From contig NZ_BMZA01000004.1 in assembly GCF_014652555.1 (NCBI RefSeq), forward strand, positions 1 to 64,000: a DNA stretch of 64,000 nucleotides, read 5' to 3'. The stretch comes from Novosphingobium colocasiae. Lineage in GTDB: Bacteria > Pseudomonadota > Alphaproteobacteria > Sphingomonadales > Sphingomonadaceae. Each line of letters begins with the position of its first letter. Position 1 is the stretch's first letter. Of this stretch, positions 38,028-46,996 are shown piece by piece. The notes beneath the pieces were generated by a model. It was not told the origin of the DNA. It saw nothing but the letters and a program-made list of their open reading frames with translations, and searched no databases. A program made the position numbers and the translations under genes.

Positions 38028-39080
38028 TTAGGTCGAACTATCTGCGGCCGCACGGGCGCGGGCGGCAGAGCGCAGCTTGCGCTTTTCCAAGTCGCGCAGG
38101 CGCGGTACACCATCGTCGATCAGGTCAGCCAGTACCGCCCCGCGCTCTCCCGGCGGGCGGGTGGGGCCGACGGTCGTGTCGCAAAAAGTCTGCCGCTCGA
38201 TCTCGGCATTGACCAAGGCTCCCACCAGCACGCCATAAGCCGAAAGATAGAGCCACATCAGGAACACCACGAAGGCTGAAAGCGACCCGTAAGTCGCGTT
38301 GTAATCGCTGATATAGGCGACATAGAGCGAGAAGCCGAAGGATACGGTGATCCACAGCAGCGTCGCCAGGATCGAGCCCGGAGCCAGCCAGCGCCACTTG
38401 GCCGGGCGGCGATCGGGGCCGTAGCGCATGATGAGCGCGAAGCCGACGCTGCCGAGCAGGATCGCGGCAAGCCAGGTGACGATCTGGAACACCAGTGCCG
38501 TGGTCCCCCCAAGCAGCCGGTCCGCCTGCGATTGCAGCCAAGCGAACGCGCCGCCGGACAGCACGCCGGTAACGGCCAGCGCAATGGCCGCCAAGGTCAG
38601 CGCGGCGGCACGCAGGGCGAGGGCGATGAAATTGCGGGTCTCATGCTCTTCGTTGATGATGTTGAGCGCGCTCATCATCCCGCTCGCCGCGCGCATCGCG
38701 CCATAGATCGCAAAGAGCAGCGCGATGCCCAGTGCCAGCCCGGTCACTCCGGTGCTGGTGTTGACGATCTGCATCAACTGGTCTTCCAGCAGCCGCGCCA
38801 CGTCCGCCGGGACGATATCGACGATCCGCTGCATCTGATCGCGCACCGTATGGGCATCGCCGAGCAGGCCGTAGAGCATGACCGTCGCGGCGATCAGCGG
38901 GGTGATGGCAAGGAACGAATAGAACGCGAGCCCGCCCGCGAGCAGCGCCAGCTCGTGGAAACCGATCATCACCCAGACGCGCTTGATAACCCGCTTCCAG
39001 GCGGCACGCGGCATTGCCCAGGGGGCCTGAGCATCGGCACCGGGTGGAGAAATCGGCGACAGCGCCGGACTATCTGTCAT
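38028..39080 (-). CDS. YihY/BrkB-family inner-membrane protein
   Basis: A 350-residue polytopic protein from ATG 39080. About six membrane segments begin with LALLAGGLAFYSFLAITPLI, the characteristic first helix of the family. Other typical stretches are YGAMRAASGMMSALNIINE and FVVFLMWLYLSAYGVLVGA with NAEIER. Its basic C-terminal tail is cytoplasmic. The family was once called RNase BN by mistake; the function remains unclear. It is convergent with the kinase gene. Confidence 0.9.
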   Translation of the reverse strand: MTDSPALSPISPPGADAQAPWAMPRAAWKRVIKRVWVMIGFHELALLAGGLAFYSFLAITPLIAATVMLYGLLGDAHTVRDQMQRIVDIVPADVARLLEDQLMQIVNTSTGVTGLALGIALLFAIYGAMRAASGMMSALNIINEEHETRNFIALALRAAALTLAAIALAVTGVLSGGAFAWLQSQADRLLGGTTALVFQIVTWLAAILLGSVGFALIMRYGPDRRPAKWRWLAPGSILATLLWITVSFGFSLYVAYISDYNATYGSLSAFVVFLMWLYLSAYGVLVGALVNAEIERQTFCDTTVGPTRPPGERGAVLADLIDDGVPRLRDLEKRKLRSAARARAAADSST

Positions 39081-39184
39081 AAGCGTCGATCTGACCGGGA
39101 ACCATTGCCGCAACGCAGCGATTGAACCAATCAGGATTCTGCCGGAACGCCGGCTGTCCCAGGGGGTGATTCGTAGCGCAGACC

Positions 39185-41503
39185 ATGATGAGGCAAATCG
39201 ACCAAGAGCGAGCCGGTTCCCGGTCTGCCGACTATTTTGGGCCGCGCGGCCGCAGCTTCACCGGTCTGGCGGTGGTGCTGGCAGCGCTGTCGCTTGCCGC
39301 TCCGGTGCGCGCGCAATCCTCCGCTTCCCCGCAGGAACATGTGAACGGCACCGCCGCGCAACCGGTGACGGATGACCTGAAGGCGGGCTCCGTCCCGGTC
39401 CCGCCGCCGCCCGCTCAGCCGCCGCTGCCGGCCATCGATCCGATCATCCCGGACAGCGAGTTCAATTCCGCCGTCCCGGCGCTCGACACCACTGACGATG
39501 CCGAACTGAACAAGCCGCTCGAATCGATCGAGGCGTTCGAAGCGCGGCTTGCGGGTGAGCAGGCCGGGGCCAAGCCGACGCAGGGCCAGGAAGCGCCGCT
39601 CGGCGATCCGGCGCTGGCCGATCATGATACGACCGAGGAAATCGGCGATGCGCCGGTGCGCGATGCCGAACTGACCGCGCCGTTGCCGCCGATCGATCAG
39701 TTCCAGGTGACACCGGTCAAGATCGCCGGTGACGACGCCGATGACGACGACGTCGAGGTTGCCTATACCACCAAGCTCGAAGGCCTGGACAAGGCCGACA
39801 AGGATACCGGTGCCGACCTCGCAAGCGAGTTCAAGGGCCTGTCGGCGCTTCACAAGGGCAAGGGCAAGGCTGCCAATATCGCGATGGTTTCGGCGCGGCT
39901 GACCGAAGACAGCCAGTTGATGGAAACCGTGCTGGCGTCGCAGGGCTGGTACTCGCCGCTGATAAAGACCCGCATCGATCGTTCCGAAGCGCCGGACGGG
40001 CAGCCGCTCAGCGCCGTGATCGCGGTCAATCCGGGCAAGCGCTATGTGCTGTCCGACATCGTGGTGCAGGCCGCCCCGACGGTGCCGGTCGATCTCATTC
40101 GCAGCAACCTGGCGCTCAAGGTTGGCGAGCCGATCGTCGCCGATCGGGTGCAGGGGGCCGAGGCGCGCGTGGCGGTGGCGCTGCCCGAAAACGGCTATGC
40201 CTTCGCCAAGGTCGGCGATCGCGATATCCTGCTCGATCAGGATACCGGCGATGGCGTCTATACGCTGCCGGTCGAGGTCGGCCCGCGCGGCAAGTTCGGC
40301 GGTTTCGTGACCGACGGGCGGCAGGCGTTCGCGGCCGATCACATCGCGGTGCTGGCCCGTTTCAAGCGCGGCGAACTCTACGATAGCCGCAAGGTCGATG
40401 ATCTGCGCAAGGCGCTGGTGGCGACCAACCTGTTCAATACCGTGACGGTGCAACCCAGCCGCACCGGGCAGGATGCGGGCGAGGGGACCGAATTCGTCGA
40501 CCTTTCCGTCCACCAGATGGCCGGCAAACCGCGCACGATTGCCGGCTCGCTGGGCTATGCGGCGGGTGAGGGGCTTTCGGCGCAGGCGACCTGGACTCAC
40601 CGCAACCTGTTCCCGCCCGAAGGTGCATTGATCCTGACCGGGCTGGCCGGGACGCGCCAGCAGAACGTGGGTGCCACCTTCCGCCGTTCGAACGCGGGCA
40701 AGCGCGATCGCACCTTTGAGTTGACGGCCGAGGCTTATCATAACGACTACGACGCCTACAGCGCCTATACCGGGCGCATCGCCGCGCGCATCAGCCGCGA
40801 TTCCACGCCGATCTGGCAAAAGCGCTGGACTTATGCCTACGGTGTCGAAGCGCTGATTACCGGTGAGACCGACTATAACTCCGCCACCCAGACGCGCGAT
40901 CGCAAGCTGTTCTACGTCGCCGGGCTCAACGGGCAGGTCGGGCTGGACCATACCGACAGCCTGCTGGACCCCACCGAGGGCTTCCGCCTGACCACCCTGA
41001 TCCAGCCGGAAGCGACAGTGAAGGGCGGCTTCAATCCCTACGTCCGTGCCCGTATCGACGGCTCGGCCTATTATTCGGTGACGGACGGGATCGTCCTTGC
41101 CGGGCGGCTGCGCTTCGGCACCATTCAGGGGGCAGGACTGTTCGAGATCGCGCCGTCGCGGCGGCTCTACGCCGGCGGCGGCGGCTCGGTGCGCGGCTTT
41201 GCCTATCAGAAGCTGGGCGAGCAGGCGGGCGATGGCGATCCGCTGGGTGGACGCAGCCTGAACGAAGGATCGGCCGAGGTGCGTTATCGCTTCGGCAATT
41301 ACGGCGTGGTCGCCTTCGTCGATGCCGGCCAGGCCTATCGTGAGACGACGCCGCAGTTTTCGGACTTGCGCTACGGCGTGGGGATCGGCGGGCGTTTCTA
41401 TACCAACTTCGGTCCGGTCCGGCTCGATGTGGCGACTCCGCTGGCCCGTCGGCCGGGTGAATCGCGGATCAACGTCTATGTCTCCATCGGGCAGGCTTTC
41501 TGA
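39185..41503 (+). CDS. tamA: Outer-membrane Omp85 protein of the TamA type
   Basis: A 772-residue outer-membrane assembly protein. An N-terminal signal with a long n-region ends LSLAAPVRA before QSSAS. A Pro/Asp-rich stretch runs to ~residue 230, then POTRA-like segments (GKRYVLSDIVVQAAPTVPVD; GELYDSRKVDDLRKAL), and the C-terminal Omp85 barrel from ~440, including RLYAGGGGSVRGFAYQKLG, the conserved barrel strand motif with the RGF loop. The adjacent tamB overlaps by one base, giving the TAM complex that inserts outer-membrane proteins or moves lipids between membranes. Confidence 0.9.
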   Translation: MMRQIDQERAGSRSADYFGPRGRSFTGLAVVLAALSLAAPVRAQSSASPQEHVNGTAAQPVTDDLKAGSVPVPPPPAQPPLPAIDPIIPDSEFNSAVPALDTTDDAELNKPLESIEAFEARLAGEQAGAKPTQGQEAPLGDPALADHDTTEEIGDAPVRDAELTAPLPPIDQFQVTPVKIAGDDADDDDVEVAYTTKLEGLDKADKDTGADLASEFKGLSALHKGKGKAANIAMVSARLTEDSQLMETVLASQGWYSPLIKTRIDRSEAPDGQPLSAVIAVNPGKRYVLSDIVVQAAPTVPVDLIRSNLALKVGEPIVADRVQGAEARVAVALPENGYAFAKVGDRDILLDQDTGDGVYTLPVEVGPRGKFGGFVTDGRQAFAADHIAVLARFKRGELYDSRKVDDLRKALVATNLFNTVTVQPSRTGQDAGEGTEFVDLSVHQMAGKPRTIAGSLGYAAGEGLSAQATWTHRNLFPPEGALILTGLAGTRQQNVGATFRRSNAGKRDRTFELTAEAYHNDYDAYSAYTGRIAARISRDSTPIWQKRWTYAYGVEALITGETDYNSATQTRDRKLFYVAGLNGQVGLDHTDSLLDPTEGFRLTTLIQPEATVKGGFNPYVRARIDGSAYYSVTDGIVLAGRLRFGTIQGAGLFEIAPSRRLYAGGGGSVRGFAYQKLGEQAGDGDPLGGRSLNEGSAEVRYRFGNYGVVAFVDAGQAYRETTPQFSDLRYGVGIGGRFYTNFGPVRLDVATPLARRPGESRINVYVSIGQAF

Positions 41504-44500
41504 TGGATGAGCCCAACGATACCGCGCCCGGCGATGCCGTGGTTGGAGAGAACACCGGCGAAACCGTGGTGATCGAGCGCCGCAGCCTGTGGCAACGCTC
41601 GCGCCTGCGGATCGCCAAGACCGTGGTCGCCGGAGTGATCGGGCTGGCGGCGCTGGTCGTTGCGGTGATCTTCGGCATCGATACCGGACCCGGGCACCGC
41701 TTCGTGACCGACCAGATCGGCGCGCTGAAATTTGCCAACGGCATGCGCATCACCGTCGGCCGGATCGAGGGTTCGCTCTATGGCAAGATGGTGCTGCAGG
41801 ATCTTTCGGTGCGCGACACCAAGGGCGAATTCCTGTTCTCCCCCGAAGTGCATGTGGATTGGCGACCGTTCGCTTATCTCGACAAGCATGTCGATGTCCG
41901 CTCCGCCACCGCGCAGCGCATCATCTTACGCCGCAGCCCCGAACTGGTCGAGACCCCGCCCAGCGATGCTCCGCTGTTGCCGGACCTCGATATCGACATC
42001 GGCCGGCTCAAGGTCGATCGCTTCGTGTTCGAGCCGGCGGTGGCGGGCGTGCGGCGCATCGCCACGATCGATGCCAAGGCACACATCGCCGACGGCCGCG
42101 CGCAGATCTTCGCGCGCGGCGGCACGATCGCCATTGCCGGCAAGGAAGGCGGCGACCGCTTCATTGCGAAGCTGGATGCCGTGCCCGAGCAGAACCGGCT
42201 CGACCTCGATCTCGATCTCAGCGCGCCGACCGGCGGTCTGATCGCGGCGCTGGGCGGATTGCAACAGCCGTTGCGGCTCAAGGCCGGCGGCAAGGGCACC
42301 TGGGCGGCATGGCAGGGGCGGATCGATGCCAACTACGGCGCGGGCGAGATGACCCGGCTGGGCCTGACCGCGCAGAACGGCACGTTCCACCTTCAGGGCC
42401 CGACCCGCTTCGCGCGGCTGTTTACTGGGCCGACGGCGCAACTGCTGGGCCCGGTCACCGATTTCGACCTGACCGCAGCTTTTGAAAAACGACGGGCAAA
42501 GCTGTCCGGGCGGCTGGCCAGCGATGCCTTCGTGCTGGTGCCCGACGGCACCGTCGACCTTTCGGCGAACCGCTTCGATGGTCTCAAGCTGACCTTTGAC
42601 CTGATCCGGCCTTCGGCGATCGCGCCCAAGCTGAGCGGTGCCGGCATGCACGCCGTGCTGACGCTCGACGGTGAATTCCGCACGCCTGCCGTCGCCTATT
42701 CGCTGGCGGCGAACCGGGTGGTGATGAACGACATGGGGCTGGAGGGATTGACCGCCAGCGGCGCGGCGCGCGTCGATGCCGATCGCATCCTGATCCCGGT
42801 TTCAGCGCGGGTGCGGCGCATCACGGGCCTCGACACGGTGGCCGGCGGGACGCTCGCCAATGTCCGGCTCAACGGCGATCTGGCGATCTCGGGCACCCGG
42901 GTGCTGTCCGACAACATGCGACTGGCTTCGGACCGCATCGATGCCGGCCTGGTGCTGGCCGCCGATGTTTCCAAGGGCTTCTATACCGGCGCGGTCGATG
43001 GCCGGATCGACAATTACCGGCTTGCCAGCGTGGGCATCTTCAACATCCGCACCAACATGGATCTCAAGGCGGAGCCGAGCGGCTATGCCCTGACCGGCAA
43101 GGTCATGGCCCATTCGACCAAACTGCTGAACCCCAGCGTGGAAAGCTATCTGGGCGGCAACTTCGCGGTGTCGAGCAATGTGCGCTACGGCTCTGACGGG
43201 GTGGTCCATTTCGCCGGGCTCGATCTCAACGCGCCCGATCTGAAGGTGCGCGGCGGGCAGGGTAGCTGGTCCCCCAGCGGGGCGATCGCTTTCAATGCCA
43301 AGGGCACATCGCGCCGCTACGGCAACCTTGCGGTGCGGGTGACCGGCACGATTGCCAACCCGAACGCCCATGTTCTGGCCGAGCGTCCCGGCTTCGGCAT
43401 CGGCCTTGCCAATCTGGATGCCAGGGTCACCGGCGCGCGCGGCGGATACCGTTTCGACCTGACCGGCGACACCGATTATGGACCTCTCAAGGCGGACGTG
43501 ACGCTGGGCATGGGCACGGCGATGGCGGTGACGATCAACAGCGCAAACCTGTCCGGCGTCGATTTTGCCGGCGGTCTGGTGCAAACCGGTAGCGGCCCGT
43601 TTGCCGGCACGCTGACCGCGAACGGCAACGGCGTGAACGGCCTGCTGCGGCTGGCGGCCGAAGGACGATACCAGGCCATAGATTTCAACCTGCGCGCGCA
43701 GAACGCGATCTTCCCCGGCGCGGCCAACCTGTCGATCGGATCGGCGATCGTCGATGGCCGGGCCGTGCTGTATGACAAGCCCAAGGTCATCGCAGATGCG
43801 CAGCTTGCGGGCACCACTTACGGTTCGCTCAACCTCGCCGCGGCACGCGTGCTGGTGCAGTATCAGGATGGCCGGGGCGCGGCCAAGGGCCTGATCGAAG
43901 GCGTGAGCGGGGTGCCGTTCCGGGTTGCGCTCAATGCCCGGATGGAGCCCAGCCTGTGGACCGTGGCGCTGGACGGCAAGGCGCGCGGGCTTGATCTGAA
44001 GACCAGATCGCCGGCGCGGATCATTCCCGGCAAGGGCGGTTACGAATTGCTGCCCACCGCGATCGAGATCGGCGGCGGTACCGCGCAAGTGGCCGGCCGC
44101 TATGGCCCCGGTATCAAGGTGCAGAGCCGCCTCGAAGGCGTGGACCTGGCGCTGGTGAACGCTTTCCTGCCCGGTTACGGCGTTGGCGGGCGGGCCAGCG
44201 GCAGCCTCGATTTCGAGCAGGCATCGCCCGGCGCTTTCCCGCGCGCGGATGCCCGGCTGACGCTGAACAACTTCACCCGCACCACTGCTGCCACCGTCAG
44301 CCAGGGGGTCGATGTCAACTTAGTCGGCAAGCTGCTGCCGGACGGCGGCGAGGCGCGGGCGGTGATGCGCCGGGGCGGGTCGGTAATCGGCCGCATGGTC
44401 GCCAGCCTGCGGCCGCTGCCGCCCGGTTCCGGTCCTTGGATGGAACGGCTGATGCAGGCCCCGCTGGGCGGCGGCATCCGCTATAACGGCCCGGCCGATA

Positions 44501-45768
44501 CCCTGTTCTCCTTCGCCGGTCAGGCCGACCAGCGGCTGAGCGGGCCGATCGGGCTGGCGGCGGACTTCTCGTGCCGGGTATCCGATCCCTGCCTCAACGG
44601 CCTCGTCAAGGGTTCCGGGCTGACTTACGAAAATGTGACGTATGGCACCAAGCTGACGGCGATGGACCTGGCGGGCACCTTCACCGGCAACCGCTTTGAA
44701 CTGCAATCGCTGAACGCCAGGGCGGGCAGCGGAACGATTACCGCCAAGGGTACGGTCAGCCTCGCCGCCGATGCCGGCTATCCGATGGACCTTAGCGCCA
44801 CGCTCGACGACGCGCGGCTGGCGCGCAGCAACTCGCTCTCGGCCAGCGCCAGCGGGACCATCCGGCTGACCAAGGTGGCCGGGCAACCCGCGCTGCTGTC
44901 GGGCGAGCTGACGCTGCCGGAAACGCGCTACACGATCGTGCGCGAAGGCGCGGCGCAAGTCCCCCGGCTGACCGGCGTGCGCTTCAAGCCACCCAAGGGC
45001 CCCAAGCGCATCACCGGCGACGAGACCGCGCCGAACGCGGCCAGCGCCTTCTCGCTGGTAAGACTGGACCTGCACTTGCGCGCGCCCGAAAAGCTCTATG
45101 TTTCCGGCATGGGGCTGGAATCCGAGTGGAGCGCCCGGTTCGACCTGTCCGGCACCAGCGCCGCGCCGGTGATGGGTGGCCAGGTCCGGCTGATCCGCGG
45201 CACGCTGGGCTTTGCCGGCAAGTCATTCGAGCTGACCAAGGGGCTGATCGGCTTCACCGGCGAATCGCCGATCGATCCGACCGTGGCGATCACCGCCACC
45301 GAGACGATCGACGATATCGACGTGACGGTGGACGTGGGCGGCCGATCGAGCAATCCGCAGATCACCTTCACCTCCTCGCCGAGCATGCCGAACGACGAGG
45401 TGCTCTCGCGCATCCTGTTCGGCAGTTCGGTCGAAAACCTCACGCCGCTTCAGGCGGTGCAGCTTGCCGCTTCGCTCAATTCTTTGCGCGGCAGCGGCGG
45501 CGGGCTCAACCCGCTGGGCAAGCTGCGGGCGGCATCGGGCATAGACCGGCTGCGCATCCTCGGGCCGGACGAGGCCACCGGGCGCGGCACCGCTGTTGCC
45601 GCCGGGCAGTACCTGACGGACGACATCTACGTCGAACTGATCACTGACGCGCGCGGCTTCACCGCCACCCAGCTCGAAGTCAGCGTGACCAAGTGGCTTT
45701 CGGTGCTCAGCCAGGCCGGCGGTTCGGGCGTGAACAGCGTCAACGTGCGCATCAAGAAGGACTATTGA
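41503..45768 (+). CDS. tamB: Translocation and assembly module protein TamB
   Basis: A 1421-residue protein with one N-terminal membrane segment (about residues 40-64) followed by a very long beta-rich periplasmic region, like AsmA-type bridge proteins. The C-terminal ~350 residues form the DUF490 domain, with GLIGFTGESPIDPTVAITAT, PSMPNDEVLSRILFG and a final LSVLSQAGGSGVNSVNV segment. It partners TamA across the periplasm. The length is within the range of the family. It overlaps tamA (TGATG) and the following lipoprotein gene by one base each. Confidence 0.93.
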   Translation: MDEPNDTAPGDAVVGENTGETVVIERRSLWQRSRLRIAKTVVAGVIGLAALVVAVIFGIDTGPGHRFVTDQIGALKFANGMRITVGRIEGSLYGKMVLQDLSVRDTKGEFLFSPEVHVDWRPFAYLDKHVDVRSATAQRIILRRSPELVETPPSDAPLLPDLDIDIGRLKVDRFVFEPAVAGVRRIATIDAKAHIADGRAQIFARGGTIAIAGKEGGDRFIAKLDAVPEQNRLDLDLDLSAPTGGLIAALGGLQQPLRLKAGGKGTWAAWQGRIDANYGAGEMTRLGLTAQNGTFHLQGPTRFARLFTGPTAQLLGPVTDFDLTAAFEKRRAKLSGRLASDAFVLVPDGTVDLSANRFDGLKLTFDLIRPSAIAPKLSGAGMHAVLTLDGEFRTPAVAYSLAANRVVMNDMGLEGLTASGAARVDADRILIPVSARVRRITGLDTVAGGTLANVRLNGDLAISGTRVLSDNMRLASDRIDAGLVLAADVSKGFYTGAVDGRIDNYRLASVGIFNIRTNMDLKAEPSGYALTGKVMAHSTKLLNPSVESYLGGNFAVSSNVRYGSDGVVHFAGLDLNAPDLKVRGGQGSWSPSGAIAFNAKGTSRRYGNLAVRVTGTIANPNAHVLAERPGFGIGLANLDARVTGARGGYRFDLTGDTDYGPLKADVTLGMGTAMAVTINSANLSGVDFAGGLVQTGSGPFAGTLTANGNGVNGLLRLAAEGRYQAIDFNLRAQNAIFPGAANLSIGSAIVDGRAVLYDKPKVIADAQLAGTTYGSLNLAAARVLVQYQDGRGAAKGLIEGVSGVPFRVALNARMEPSLWTVALDGKARGLDLKTRSPARIIPGKGGYELLPTAIEIGGGTAQVAGRYGPGIKVQSRLEGVDLALVNAFLPGYGVGGRASGSLDFEQASPGAFPRADARLTLNNFTRTTAATVSQGVDVNLVGKLLPDGGEARAVMRRGGSVIGRMVASLRPLPPGSGPWMERLMQAPLGGGIRYNGPADTLFSFAGQADQRLSGPIGLAADFSCRVSDPCLNGLVKGSGLTYENVTYGTKLTAMDLAGTFTGNRFELQSLNARAGSGTITAKGTVSLAADAGYPMDLSATLDDARLARSNSLSASASGTIRLTKVAGQPALLSGELTLPETRYTIVREGAAQVPRLTGVRFKPPKGPKRITGDETAPNAASAFSLVRLDLHLRAPEKLYVSGMGLESEWSARFDLSGTSAAPVMGGQVRLIRGTLGFAGKSFELTKGLIGFTGESPIDPTVAITATETIDDIDVTVDVGGRSSNPQITFTSSPSMPNDEVLSRILFGSSVENLTPLQAVQLAASLNSLRGSGGGLNPLGKLRAASGIDRLRILGPDEATGRGTAVAAGQYLTDDIYVELITDARGFTATQLEVSVTKWLSVLSQAGGSGVNSVNVRIKKDY

Positions 45769-45944
45769 TGCGCGCGGCAGCGATCGGTCTGGGTCTGCTG
45801 CTGGCGCTGGCCGGATGCCGGCGCGAGCCCGAATTCGATGAGCGCTACAAGTCCGCGCAGGAGCGCATCGCCCGGACTGCCGCCGATATCGAGGCGCAAG
45901 TCGATGCTACCGGCGCACCCACGCCGCTGGCGTCGCCGCAGTAG
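45768..45944 (+). CDS. Small lipoprotein coupled to tamB
   Basis: A 58-residue precursor. The signal MRAAAIGLGLLLALAGC ends in a lipobox (LAGC), so the mature lipoprotein would be only ~42 residues, starting CRREPEFDERYKSAQERIAR, a short charged helix. Its ATG overlaps the tamB stop (TGATG), so translation is almost certainly coupled. No homologous family is recognised. A role with the TAM complex is suggested only by the operon position. Confidence 0.75.
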   Translation: MRAAAIGLGLLLALAGCRREPEFDERYKSAQERIARTAADIEAQVDATGAPTPLASPQ

Positions 45945-46027
45945 CCAAAAGCCCCGCTCGCCGCCGATTTTCCTACACTTCGCCTTTTGCGTAAGCTGCC
46001 CGGCTTCATCAGGCTGGAGGGTGGAAT

Positions 46028-46918
46028 ATGGACAACGGGCACTATATCGTGCGCGCGGGCGACAATCTTGGCCGCATCGCTGAGGCGCATCGCACGACCG
46101 TCGCGACGCTGGCCGCGCTCAATGCGATCGCCGATCCCGATCGGGTGCGGACGGGGCTGGTGCTCAAGCTGCCGGGGCGCAAGCCTCTAACGGTGTCGGC
46201 GTCAGACCTCTGGGCGGCGAACAACCTGCTGCTGCCACCGGCCAACGAACGCTATCGCCCAGCGCTCGTCGAAGCGGCGCAGCGCACCGGCCTGCCGGCA
46301 TCGACCATCGCCACGATCGTCGATGCCGAGGCAGCGAAGCGGCGCGGCACGGGGCAGTGGGACCCGCGCAGCAAGGCGGCGACCTCGTCCGCCACCGGGC
46401 TGACCCAGTTCCTCGACCGCACCTGGCGCAGCGAAGCACGGCGCGCCGGCGGTCTGCTCAACGCCGAGGCGCGCGCCGCCGGGTGCGTGAACGCTGCCCA
46501 CGCGATCACAGACGACGGCGCGTTGCTGGCCCTGCGCTGCGATCCGCGCGTGGCGATCCTGGCAGGTGCCGATTTCGCGGTGGTAAACCTCGCCCAGCTA
46601 GTCCGCATGAGGGCGCTGCCGGCCCGGCCCGATCCCGCCGCAGCGGCCAAGCTCGCCTACCTTGCGCATCATGAGGGCGCAGGCCGGGCGGCAGCGTTCC
46701 TCAACGGACGCATGGGCTATGTCACCCCGGCCATCCTCGCCGCCAACGTCCCGCACCCCGCCAGACGCCGCGCCCTGATCGCGGCGGCAGGCGGTCAACA
46801 CGGCCTGGCCTATCGCCGCTGGATGTGCGCCTATGTCGACGCGAACATCGACGTGTGCCGGTTCATGATCGACAAGACCGGCGTGACGGTGCCGCCGCTG
46901 GCTAGCTTGTGCCGCTGA
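46028..46918 (+). CDS. LysM domain plus transglycosylase-like protein
   Basis: A 296-residue protein. Residues ~5-50 form a LysM peptidoglycan-binding domain (HYIVRAGDNLGRIAEAHRTT ... VLKLPGR). Residues ~75-150 resemble a lytic-transglycosylase fold, with VDAEAAKR as a candidate catalytic Glu and ATGLTQFLDRTW as the (S/T)GL(M/T)Q motif. There is no signal peptide, which is odd for a wall hydrolase. A good gctggagggtgg ribosome-binding site precedes the ATG. It could be a cryptic phage- or pilus-type enzyme. Confidence 0.75.
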   Translation: MDNGHYIVRAGDNLGRIAEAHRTTVATLAALNAIADPDRVRTGLVLKLPGRKPLTVSASDLWAANNLLLPPANERYRPALVEAAQRTGLPASTIATIVDAEAAKRRGTGQWDPRSKAATSSATGLTQFLDRTWRSEARRAGGLLNAEARAAGCVNAAHAITDDGALLALRCDPRVAILAGADFAVVNLAQLVRMRALPARPDPAAAAKLAYLAHHEGAGRAAAFLNGRMGYVTPAILAANVPHPARRRALIAAAGGQHGLAYRRWMCAYVDANIDVCRFMIDKTGVTVPPLASLCR

Positions 46919-46996
46919 CCCGGCTTCCGAACCGGCCTTGCAGCCGGACAAGGCGGTGAAGGGGCCTGCCGGTTGCGGGGCGGCAAGCGGTTGCCG

